Below are positions 1 to 7,583 of a DNA stretch of 64,000 nucleotides, piece after piece. Within the stretch, counting starts at the first letter, position 1. The number at the start of each line of letters is the position of its first letter. The stretch is from CAWBRT01 sp963791145. Lineage in GTDB: Bacteria; Acidobacteriota; Terriglobia; Terriglobales; Acidobacteriaceae. The position numbers were made by a program, and so were the translations under genes. The notes below the pieces were generated by a model. The model was given only the letters and a program-made list of their open reading frames with translations. It was not told where the DNA came from and made no database searches. The stretch lies in the NCBI GenBank assembly GCA_963791145.1, contig CAWBRT010000009.1:62001-126000 (forward strand). The letters are read 5' to 3'.

Positions 1-1
1 C

Positions 2-538
2 TCGGTCGCGGAAAAGTACGGAAAACACATTTCCCTGCTGGTGGTGCCGGCCAATGACGTTTGGCTGGCGATCGTGCAGACGGCGAGCGCGCTGGAGTCG
101 GCCGCGGTGGTCGCCGGGCTGTCCAGCAAAATGTCGTCTCAGGATCAGGCGTTCCGCCTCGGCACCGCCTGGGAGCAGATTCAGGAGCCGAAGCGCCAGT
201 TCGTCTTTCACGTGGTGCTTCCGGACATGCGGGTGGAAACCTTCCGCATCGGGCCGCACACGCCGACCATGACCGCGCAGGACGTCCAGCTGGTACACCG
301 GCTCTGGCTCGATATCACGCAGCAGCCCGGTTTAGAGAAGCTGCACCATTCCGACATCATCTCCGAAGCGCTGGAGAGGTTTGCTCATGAGTGCGGCGGT
401 GAACAGCGCGAAGAGATTCTGAGCGAGTTCCACCAGCTGGAGAGTACCCGTTATGGCGCCCTGCCCCCCCGCCCCGCCGATCCACGCGGAGACGCGACCC
501 TGCCTGCCAAAGACGTAAAGGCACAAAACAAGAGCTAA
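2..538 (+). CDS. C-terminal part of a protein cut by the window edge; possibly the cytoplasmic tail of an APC-type permease
   Basis: The frame is open from base 2 to the TAA at 536-538, giving 178 visible residues and no convincing start; the GTG at 41 is just an internal valine, because the residues before it (SVAEKYGKHISLL) continue the same fold-like sequence. The visible part is soluble, with no membrane segment, and contains LVVPANDVWL, an ALES..VVAGLS stretch and VHRLWLDITQQPG. From memory this resembles the soluble tail that follows the membrane domain in some acidobacterial amino-acid permeases, but the membrane part is outside the window, so the function is inference. It converges with the universal stress gene that follows. 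Confidence 0.55.
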   Translation, partial: SVAEKYGKHISLLVVPANDVWLAIVQTASALESAAVVAGLSSKMSSQDQAFRLGTAWEQIQEPKRQFVFHVVLPDMRVETFRIGPHTPTMTAQDVQLVHRLWLDITQQPGLEKLHHSDIISEALERFAHECGGEQREEILSEFHQLESTRYGALPPRPADPRGDATLPAKDVKAQNKS

Positions 539-689
539 AGCGTGTTCAAAGTGGGTGTACCCTTCGCTATCACCGCCGGTCCCGCGCTGCGGGAGCCCGG
601 CTACTGCACGTGGTATACCTTCCGCGAATCCGGTCCAGGCGCTGAATCGATGCAATGAGAGGAAGGATGGTCCCACTCCCGCCGAGTTC

Positions 690-1553
690 TCATTTAGGCA
701 TGGGAACGGTGAGTACCGGACATGGGGCGCTGCGCATAATATCCATGGCTTTGGACCAGGTAGTCTCACCGTGCAAGTCGCTTTCGGCACTGTGCACGCC
801 CAGGACTATGAGCTCGGCCTTCCAGCGCGCGGCGGCGTCCAGAATGCGCTCGGTTACCGAACCGAACTCCACCATCAATTCCGCTTTGCCCCGGCCATGT
901 TGCTCTTTGGATGCTATTTCGCGCAGGCTCTCCAACCTTTCGCGTTTTACCCGTTCCGCATCCTGCGGCGAGGCGGCGCCCACGGCCACGTGCACGAGCG
1001 CCAACGATGATTGCAGTTGTTCGGCCAGCCATGAGCCGTAAACGACTGCGTAAAGCGATTGCGGAGCGAATCCGGTCGGAACAAGAATGCGGCGGGGCCC
1101 GCTCTCCGAGTTAGTGCCCAGGGAATTCGGCCCGACGGTGAGCACCGGGCAGGAAACATGTTGCATGATGGTTTCCGAGGCTGACCCCAGAAAGAACTTC
1201 CAAAGACCGGTGCGGCCGCTCGATCCCAGTACCACCAGGTCGATCTTATGTTCGGCAACAACCTGCGAGAGAGCTTCTCCAATCGCGCCGGACTTGACCA
1301 GCAATTTGTGGTCAACGCCTGCCAGCCGGCCCGCGACGAGCAGATCGGTCACCTCGGACTGCAAGGCGCGCCAGGCATCCATGACCTTGGCCTTCGCCTG
1401 AGCGCTCGACACATGGACGACAAACAGCTTCGAGTGATGGCGGCGCGCTACCGCCGTTCCGCAGGCAAGCGCGGTCTTGGAAGCAGCCGAGAAGTCAGTC
1501 GCAATCAGAACGTTGTCGAGCTTTGGGCCTGGGCGCTTTGATGGTTCGGTCAT
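690..1553 (-). CDS. Universal stress protein with two tandem Usp domains
   Basis: The 287-residue protein consists of two Usp domains, roughly residues 12-145 and 150-285. The first ends with GSSGRTGLWKFFLGS followed by CPVLTVGP, which is the G-x2-G-x9-G-S nucleotide-binding signature of ATP-binding Usp proteins. The second domain keeps the terminal CPVLTVP strand but has GVHSAESDLHGETTW in place of the glycine loop, so it probably does not bind ATP. Tandem Usp proteins are cytoplasmic stress or energy-status proteins, and the exact ligand cannot be told. It stands alone on the minus strand; a short non-coding gap (539-689) separates it from the convergent gene at the left edge. Confidence 0.9.
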   Translation of the reverse strand: MTEPSKRPGPKLDNVLIATDFSAASKTALACGTAVARRHHSKLFVVHVSSAQAKAKVMDAWRALQSEVTDLLVAGRLAGVDHKLLVKSGAIGEALSQVVAEHKIDLVVLGSSGRTGLWKFFLGSASETIMQHVSCPVLTVGPNSLGTNSESGPRRILVPTGFAPQSLYAVVYGSWLAEQLQSSLALVHVAVGAASPQDAERVKRERLESLREIASKEQHGRGKAELMVEFGSVTERILDAAARWKAELIVLGVHSAESDLHGETTWSKAMDIMRSAPCPVLTVPMPK

Positions 1554-1734
1554 AGAGAGTCCAAAGCCAGCTTACGTTTGGCCCTACTATACTACTTTCA
1601 ACCTCAACTTCAGAATGCCGCCATCAGCATGCGGTTTTTGACACGACCGGCGCCCGCTTGCGTGAAGTGCCATTTACCGCCGAGCGAATCAGCCGCGCTG
1701 CACGCGTGAGTATCCGCCAGCAGCCTGCAGGCTC

Positions 1735-3279
1735 TTACCTCACCGCCAGCGTGTATCCGGTGTTGCCTTTGGAAATGTCGTACACGCCGTAATCGCAACT
1801 GTAGACCGTCCACGCGCTGGTGGTAACGGCAGCATCGGTGGTCGAGGTCCAATAATATTGGGATGAGACAAAGTTGGTGAAAATCGGCGCCTGATAGAGC
1901 GCGCCATTGTATTTCCAGGTATATGTTGAATTAAAGAAATCGGCTTCGTTGGTCACCATTCTGTCTGCCAAGCTCTGCATCTCGTTGCGGTTGGGCATGC
2001 GCCAACTGCCCGCTGTCGAGCCGTCGGTAAGGCCGCATTGGCCGCTGGCCAGATTGTTGACGGATGTAATCGCTGCAGACCAGTTTCCGCTGATGCAGTT
2101 GGCCTGCTTCAGCCAGATTAAGCCGGTCATGGTGTCTGTCACGGTTCCATTGTTGTTATCCACCCAGCGCGGATAGGTTAAGTGCACGCCTGTTTGAAGT
2201 GTAGCGTCATCTCCCGCGGCGGTTGCGACATACCCATTCCAGAAGGCATACAAACCCGTTGCTTGCAACTGGACGGTCCCGCCGGCGCCGGTTCCCCGTA
2301 CCGCCCACACCTGGTTGTTTGCCGTAGCCTTGGCGTTGGCAGAGCCGTCGTTAATGTAGCCGCCATCGCTGAACTGTATTGCCCATGCGTTCGGAGAACC
2401 CGATTGGCCGCCGTAGTAGCTGGTCGAGGACCAATAGATTCCACTGGACACGCCATTGAAAACATTCGGAGTGACCGCCGGGCCGCTCTGCGAAACATCA
2501 ACCACGCTTTCCAGCTCAACGACGTTGGGCACGCGCCATTGTCCGGCAGTTGACCCGTCGGATAGACCGCATTGTCCGCTGACCAACTGGTTCACCTGGT
2601 TCAACGCATTCGTCCAGGTCGTGGGTCCGAGCGTGGCACAGGAGGCGTTCTTCAGCCAGATGAGACCGGTGAGATGATCGGTGACCGTGCCGTTGGAATT
2701 GTCGGTGAAGCGGGTGGCCGGCCAAGCGACTCCTTTCAGCTTGGAGGCGTCATCGCCGACGGCATAGCTCGCGGTCTGACCCGTTCTGGCCAGGCCCACC
2801 AGCGGATTGCTGCCGTCGTAGGCGCTGAAGTTGGCGCCGCCCAGAGAGCCGTTCGGCAAGGCAACAAAATCGATGACCGTGAAATCGATTCCGATATCAG
2901 TGGCACCGTTTCCTTGAAACTGGCCGGTATAACCGGCCCGGATTACACTGGCCCCTGCGCCCACCGTGGGATAGAACCCATACCCTGTCTTGTTGGCCCA
3001 GAATTGGAAATCTCCGGGGACATTGCCGGAGGTCGATATGCCAGTGAAGCTGTAGTTGCCGTTCGCATCCGTTGTGGCTGTCTGGTAGATCGCATTGCTG
3101 TTGGTGATGAAGGCTGTAACCGTGGCGCCCGCCAACGGCGCTCCCTTGAAGGTAACCGTACCGGAGACGCTATCGGTCGGCGGCGGATCGGAGTTTGTGT
3201 TGCCGCCGCCACCGCCGCTACCACAAGCACTAAGCAGGCCGAGGCCAATAATCGCTAACAGCAATTTAACCGGACGCAT
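1735..3279 (-). CDS. Secreted lipoprotein with a carboxypeptidase-regulatory-like domain and two DUF1566 (Lcl C-terminal) domains
   Basis: 514 residues. The start MRPVKLLLAIIGLGLLSAC is a lipoprotein signal peptide with lipobox LSAC (Cys19), followed by a glycine-rich linker. Residues about 40-130 (VSGTVTFKGAPLAGATVTAF ... DANGNYSFTGI) look like a CarboxypepD-regulatory beta-sandwich. Two DUF1566 modules follow. Each begins with NNGTVTD..TGLIWLK or a near copy and runs through a QCGL.DGSTAG.WR[VM]PN motif and a Y[YW]W[ST]ST motif, with conserved cysteines that may form disulfides. DUF1566 is linked to surface adhesion or glycan binding in other bacteria, but its function here is unknown. No neighbour shares its strand closely. 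Confidence 0.85.
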   Translation of the reverse strand: MRPVKLLLAIIGLGLLSACGSGGGGGNTNSDPPPTDSVSGTVTFKGAPLAGATVTAFITNSNAIYQTATTDANGNYSFTGISTSGNVPGDFQFWANKTGYGFYPTVGAGASVIRAGYTGQFQGNGATDIGIDFTVIDFVALPNGSLGGANFSAYDGSNPLVGLARTGQTASYAVGDDASKLKGVAWPATRFTDNSNGTVTDHLTGLIWLKNASCATLGPTTWTNALNQVNQLVSGQCGLSDGSTAGQWRVPNVVELESVVDVSQSGPAVTPNVFNGVSSGIYWSSTSYYGGQSGSPNAWAIQFSDGGYINDGSANAKATANNQVWAVRGTGAGGTVQLQATGLYAFWNGYVATAAGDDATLQTGVHLTYPRWVDNNNGTVTDTMTGLIWLKQANCISGNWSAAITSVNNLASGQCGLTDGSTAGSWRMPNRNEMQSLADRMVTNEADFFNSTYTWKYNGALYQAPIFTNFVSSQYYWTSTTDAAVTTSAWTVYSCDYGVYDISKGNTGYTLAVR

Positions 3280-3569
3280 GGAGTTGCCTTTCCCGAGCTA
3301 TGCAATATCGCCTGCGGATTCCCGCGACCTCCGGAGGGAGCTAACGTGCGGACAGGCAAAGGATATTGAGTGTATCGGCAACTCTCATTCAATCTTCAGC
3401 GGATTTGTCAGCCGTTGGTGCTAGAACTGCCGGGAGGGGCGCAAGACGGGGAAAAACCTTAAAGCGAAACCGGAGCCGGCGGACCGGCCCCGGCGTGAGA
3501 AAAGTGGGGCACTCGGCAAACAAGAACTCGTGGAATGCAGGAAACGGCGAGCCGCCCCGCCGCCAGCTC

Positions 3570-4532
3570 CTACGGCGTGCTCAAGAAGGCGATCACCTGC
3601 TGCTGGAAGATGCGATGTCCCTTCTGCAGGTGCATCATGTGGCCGGCGTCGGGCACCACCACGTACTGCTTGCGCGGGTTGGGCAGCTCGGCGAAGAAGG
3701 GCAGTAGCCCGTTCAGGTCGGCCACGTCGTCGTACTCTCCATGGATGATCATGGTCGGGACCGGCATCAGCCTGGGGTTGATCATCGGCATGATCGTCAC
3801 CATGTCGAGCTGCGGACCAGTGGGCGATTTCAGTTCGACCTGGACTGCCGCTTTGGCGAAGGCATCGACCACCTCGGGGTCGCTGGCCGAGGCTGGAGCC
3901 ATCGAATAGAAGCGCGGCTTCCAAGCGGCCTCCGGAATGGTGATGTAAGGGTTCTTGCGGAAGAAGTCAACGCGGGGACGCCGCCTGGCAATGTCCGGGC
4001 TGTTCAGGTGCATCTGCGCGTAGGAGATGTACCGGTCCACTTTGCCCGACTGAGCCATGATGAACATGCCGGCATACTGCGTTCCCCAGGACCAGGCAAG
4101 CACGCTGACCTTCTTGGCGCCGCGCAGCTTCAGCACGTAATCGACAACGGCGTTCAGGTCCTGGCTGGCTTCCATGGTTGTCATGAGGCCGTCGGGATGG
4201 GTGGAGCGGCCGAATCCCCTGACATCGAGAGCGAACACATCGAAGCCGCTTGCGGCCAGCACATCCATCAGGCTGTAAGACGGCTTGCCCGGCACCTGCA
4301 GATCGAAGCTCTCCTTGCCGGCCGTGGCCGAGCCGTGACAAAGCACGACCACCGCTTTGCCGGCCGCTGTGCCCGCGTACTTCTCCCAGACATAGAGCCG
4401 CACCGGCCCATTGTTGACCCAGTGCTCGACGCCGGTGATAGCGGGCGAGGCGGCGAAAGCAGTCGCGCCTGACAGGATGAAGGCGAGGATAATGCAGAAA
4501 AGAGCAATCGAAGTGGTGGTTCGCTTGGTCAC
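3570..4532 (-). CDS. Secreted alpha/beta-hydrolase
   Basis: 320 residues with an N-terminal signal peptide (hydrophobic residues 8-28, ending near AFAASP). The alpha/beta-hydrolase core is visible: the oxyanion segment VVLCHGSATAGKES, the nucleophile elbow AWSWGT (G-x-S-x-G variant with Ala first, Ser as nucleophile), an acidic residue in HGEYDDVAD and the catalytic His in PDAGHMMHLQKG. It is about the length of secreted esterases or lipases, and the substrate cannot be inferred. Monocistronic on the minus strand. The downstream 290 bp to the lipoprotein gene (3280-3569) contain nothing recognisable. Confidence 0.85.
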   Translation of the reverse strand: MTKRTTTSIALFCIILAFILSGATAFAASPAITGVEHWVNNGPVRLYVWEKYAGTAAGKAVVVLCHGSATAGKESFDLQVPGKPSYSLMDVLAASGFDVFALDVRGFGRSTHPDGLMTTMEASQDLNAVVDYVLKLRGAKKVSVLAWSWGTQYAGMFIMAQSGKVDRYISYAQMHLNSPDIARRRPRVDFFRKNPYITIPEAAWKPRFYSMAPASASDPEVVDAFAKAAVQVELKSPTGPQLDMVTIMPMINPRLMPVPTMIIHGEYDDVADLNGLLPFFAELPNPRKQYVVVPDAGHMMHLQKGHRIFQQQVIAFLSTP

Positions 4533-4660
4533 GGAAGCCTCTCTCTCAAAGGGTTGAAACGTACCGGTCCCAACATTGTTTCAGCTCTGAAATCGTCCGC
4601 ATTCTACTACCGTGAGTTGAAATTGCAATCGCAAAAGTCCCCGGCGGATAGGTTGGAAGC

Positions 4661-4707
4661 ACGTAGGCCCAGCCGCCCTCGGCTGTGGCGGGCGAGCGGA
4701 GCTCGCC
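4661..4707. repeat. Copy 1 of the dispersed GTAGGCCCAGC / GGCGAGC palindromic repeat
   Basis: ACGTAGGCCCAGCCGCCCTC is followed by a GGCGAGCGGAGCTCGCC hairpin. The same modules recur, in either orientation, near 21.6, 38.8, 39.4, 55.5, 56.6, 62.4 and 63.6 kb. It lies in the gap between two minus-strand genes. Confidence 0.8.
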
Positions 4708-4729
4708 TCCAGCCCTAGTAACATGACTG

Positions 4730-5134
4730 TCATCGCAGCGCCGGATCGAACAATCCGAAGAGCAGAACCGCCAGCACCAGCAAGGTGAAGCCGACGTAGA
4801 GCATATCTCTCTCCAGCGCGAAGGCGACCGCGGCGAAGATGACCCGCGCCACGGGCGTGGCGATCAGCAGCAACAATCCGAGCTGGATGATGGCGTCAGC
4901 ATGCAAGGCGAGCGATCCGGCGACGATCGAGCGTATGCTCTGAAGCTCGGCGCTGACCCCGTGGAAGCTTTTGTAGTCGGGCACCGGCGCGCCGCCATGT
5001 TTTGCCAGGTAGAGCGCTCCTCCGAGCAAGACGACCGCCGCCGCCAGCATCACACCCACGCGCAGCAGCACGCCGATGGCGACCTCGACCTGGTAATCCT
5101 GGATTCGGCTGGTGGCGCGCTCTCCTGTGCTCAT
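4730..5134 (-). CDS. DUF1634 family membrane protein
   Basis: 134 residues with three predicted membrane helices: residues ~22-45 (GVLLRVGVMLAAAVVLLGGALYL), ~75-105 and ~112-130. This is the size and topology of DUF1634 proteins, which are almost always encoded next to a TauE/SafE-type anion permease. Here its start overlaps the stop of the TauE gene by 4 bp (ATGA), so the two are translationally coupled. It is presumed to be an accessory of that transporter; its biochemical role is not established. Confidence 0.85.
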   Translation of the reverse strand: MSTGERATSRIQDYQVEVAIGVLLRVGVMLAAAVVLLGGALYLAKHGGAPVPDYKSFHGVSAELQSIRSIVAGSLALHADAIIQLGLLLLIATPVARVIFAAVAFALERDMLYVGFTLLVLAVLLFGLFDPALR

Positions 5135-5979
5135 AACTTTCCTGAGATTCCTTTCCAGATCATTTCAATGGCAAGCACGACAATGACCGCGGCGAAGATC
5201 TGGCGCAGCGCGCTGGTTTTCGCCCTGACCAGAACCTTGGTCCCGAGCAGCGAGCCGGCCAGAACTCCGAGCATGACCGGCATGGCGAGCCGGGGCTCGA
5301 TGAAGCCGCGGCTCAGGTAGACGCCCGCGCTGGCGGCGGCGGTGACGCCGATCATGAAATTGCTGGTGGTGGTGGAGACCTTGAAGGGCAAGCGCATGGC
5401 CTGGTCCATGGCCAGTACTTTGACCGCGCCGGAGCCTATGCCGAGCAGCCCGGATAATGTGCCGGCGCCGAACATGAGGCCGAAGCCGGCGGGCACGCGC
5501 GTCGAGCTGTATGGCTGCGGTCCGGCGGCAGTGGGATAGGAGCCCTCAAGCCGTAATGGCTTGGCGAGGCGGTCGGGCTTCAGGTTGACCGGATGCTCCG
5601 GTTGCGGGCGCCCGGAGAGGTAAGCGGAGTATAGCAGCATGAGCCCGAAGACTACGGCGATCACGCTCGTTGACAGCCTCGTTGCCAGGATTGCTCCCAA
5701 AATCGCTCCCAGCGTGGTCGCGATCTCCAGAAACATGCCGATGCGGATGTTGGAATAGCCCTCGCGCACGTAAGCCGCGGCCGCTCCCGACGAGGTGGCG
5801 ATCACCGACACCAGCGAAGCGCCCGCCGCATAGTGAATGTCTACCCCGAAGACAATGGCGAGCAGCGGAACCAGCACCACGCCGCCGCCCAGCCCGGTGA
5901 GCGCTCCCAGCAGGCCGGCGAAGAAGGAGCCCGTCGCCACCAGCAGGGTGAAAATCAGAGTTGTCATTGGCACGTGCAT
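5131..5979 (-). CDS. TauE/SafE-family anion permease (sulfite/sulfonate exporter-like)
   Basis: 282 residues, very hydrophobic, with about eight helices. The N-terminal GLLGALTGLGGGVVLVPLL and the second-half SGLLGIGSGAVKVLAM are the paired G-rich motifs of the TSUP/TauE family. The start at 5979 is preceded by AGGAAAG with good spacing; a second Met five codons in is less likely. It lies 15 bp after the ROK regulator gene and overlaps DUF1634 by 4 bp, so ROK-tauE-DUF1634 is probably one operon. The substrate (sulfite, sulfonate, sulfoacetate or another organic anion) cannot be read from sequence. Confidence 0.88.
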   Translation of the reverse strand: MHVPMTTLIFTLLVATGSFFAGLLGALTGLGGGVVLVPLLAIVFGVDIHYAAGASLVSVIATSSGAAAAYVREGYSNIRIGMFLEIATTLGAILGAILATRLSTSVIAVVFGLMLLYSAYLSGRPQPEHPVNLKPDRLAKPLRLEGSYPTAAGPQPYSSTRVPAGFGLMFGAGTLSGLLGIGSGAVKVLAMDQAMRLPFKVSTTTSNFMIGVTAAASAGVYLSRGFIEPRLAMPVMLGVLAGSLLGTKVLVRAKTSALRQIFAAVIVVLAIEMIWKGISGKL

Positions 5980-5994
5980 TTCTTTCCTGGGAAA

Positions 5995-7257
5995 CTAAGC
6001 GCCCGCGGCATTTCCTCTACGATCGCCGCCGCCGCTCCGCCTTGCAACCGGGCCGGAGCGCCCTTTCGGGAGAGGCCGCAGCGTGATCCGGCCGGAGAAG
6101 ACAAGTTCCGACATGGCCAGAAGCGCCGCCGCACGGGAATCTTCCATGGTGCTTGTCATAACCAGGTCGTTCGATCCGGAAAGCAGCCGTGAGAGCCCGG
6201 CATTGAGACCATCGCGATAGCTCGGAGAAGAACTCAGTGGTCCCGAGAGCAGAATCTGTTCCGGATCCACCGCCACGGCTATGCTCAACAGAGCCTCGCC
6301 TAAAGAGCAACCGGCGCGGAACAGGACCTCCCTGGTTCGCTCGTCGCCGCGCGTCGCCATGCCTAACACCCGATCGAGCTGCGCTTTGTTACTGCGGGTG
6401 CCCTCAGGGGAAAGGACCGGGCCCACGGCACTTCCCAACTCCGCCAGCACGGCCGCTCCGGAGCAAACCGTATTCAGGCAGCCAATCTGACCACAGGAGC
6501 AGCGCGTCATGGCGCCCGCCACCGGCATGTGCCCGATCTGGCCGGCGCCGAAACGCGCGCCGCGAACCAGTTGCCCGTCGAGGAAGAGGCTCCCGGCCAG
6601 CCCGATCGCATTGCGAAAGAACATCACGCTGCGCTTGCCCGCGGCCACCCCGAAGCTCACTTCCGCCAGCAGCAAGGCATTGGTCAGGTTGTCCACCGCG
6701 ACGGGAACTCCCACGGCGCGTTTCAGCGGTCCAGCGATCTCGGTTGCTTCCCAGCCAAGGAATGGGAGACTGACGGCGATCCCTTTGCGGTGATCGACCA
6801 CGCCGCTCAAGACCACTCCAAGCCCCAACACGCGTCTGCGGTCCACGCCGGCGGTGGCGACCAGCTCTTTCAGGCGTTCGGCGCAAAAGGCCAGAGCATA
6901 CTTGCGGTCTGCGGCGACGTCGAGCGGGAAGGCACGCCGCAGCAGAATTTCGCCGCGCAGGTTGGCCAGGGAAACCGAGGGCTCGTAGGCGTTGATGCTC
7001 AGTCCGAGAACGTAAGCGCCTTCGGAGACCAGGGCCAGCGACGTCCGGCGCCTGCCGGGAGAGCTCGTGCGGACCGACTTCTCGCCTTCCTCGACCAGCC
7101 CGGCGGCGATCAGGTCACGCACGATGCGGGTCACGGCCATCAGCGAGAGACCGAGCGTCTTGGCGAGCTGGGTGCGCGAGAAGGCTTTCTGTTTGTGAAT
7201 CTCGAGCAGCACGCGGGCGCGGTTGAAACGGCCGAGTTGGGTCTGGTCGAGCTGCAT
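5995..7257 (-). CDS. ROK-family transcriptional repressor
   Basis: About 420 residues from the chosen start. The N-terminal MarR-like winged helix (RARVLLEIHKQKAFSRTQLAKTLGLSLMAVTRIVRDLIAAGLVEE) is followed by a ROK sugar-kinase-like domain with the zinc motif CSCGQIGCL. I start it at the Met at 7257; the frame is open 24 codons further upstream, but that stretch looks non-coding and contains a palindrome that could be its own operator. It is first in an operon with the TauE-type permease and DUF1634, an unusual partner for a ROK protein, since ROK proteins normally sense sugars or amino-sugars. The ligand is unknown. Confidence 0.88.
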   Translation of the reverse strand: MQLDQTQLGRFNRARVLLEIHKQKAFSRTQLAKTLGLSLMAVTRIVRDLIAAGLVEEGEKSVRTSSPGRRRTSLALVSEGAYVLGLSINAYEPSVSLANLRGEILLRRAFPLDVAADRKYALAFCAERLKELVATAGVDRRRVLGLGVVLSGVVDHRKGIAVSLPFLGWEATEIAGPLKRAVGVPVAVDNLTNALLLAEVSFGVAAGKRSVMFFRNAIGLAGSLFLDGQLVRGARFGAGQIGHMPVAGAMTRCSCGQIGCLNTVCSGAAVLAELGSAVGPVLSPEGTRSNKAQLDRVLGMATRGDERTREVLFRAGCSLGEALLSIAVAVDPEQILLSGPLSSSPSYRDGLNAGLSRLLSGSNDLVMTSTMEDSRAAALLAMSELVFSGRITLRPLPKGRSGPVARRSGGGDRRGNAAGA

Positions 7258-7274
7258 TGCAATTAGTATCTCAC

Positions 7275-7290
7275 GGTTAGTTATTAAACC
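7275..7290. promoter_or_regulatory. Candidate ROK operator (imperfect AT-rich palindrome)
   Basis: GGTTAGTTATTAAACC lies 18-33 bp upstream of the ROK start, in an AT-rich island within GC-rich DNA. GGTT..AACC flanks a TTAGTTATTAA core that recalls the TTAGTT half-sites of XylR/NagC-type ROK operators. Autoregulation is inference. Confidence 0.35.
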
Positions 7291-7583
7291 AAACAAGAAC
7301 CCCATCGGTAGTGGTGCGTGGAAATCCAAACTGCACCACTACCACCCCATCCACTCGCTTCACCAGTTATTTTCTTGACCCTCAACTCTAGCTACGCCTG
7401 CGACTAGGCTGGCGTCTCCCAATACCGCCACCATGCGACTATCAACTCGCTGAGAGCCCCGCCCAAGCAGACGGCACCCTTGTGATCTCGAGCATTGACA
7501 GCTCTGCCATATCCGGTAGCATTCCCAAAGTGAATTCCCTCTAATCTGCCCCCAGATGGGCTCGCACGGCAAGGAGGCAGCGG
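7291..7583. promoter_or_regulatory. Divergent intergenic region between the ROK operon and the molybdenum hydroxylase operon
   Basis: About 290 bp without a supportable gene. It must carry the promoters of both divergent operons. The only clear signal is AAGGAGG at 7572-7578, which is an ideal ribosome-binding site for the ATG at 7584. I could not assign -35/-10 boxes with confidence. Confidence 0.4.
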
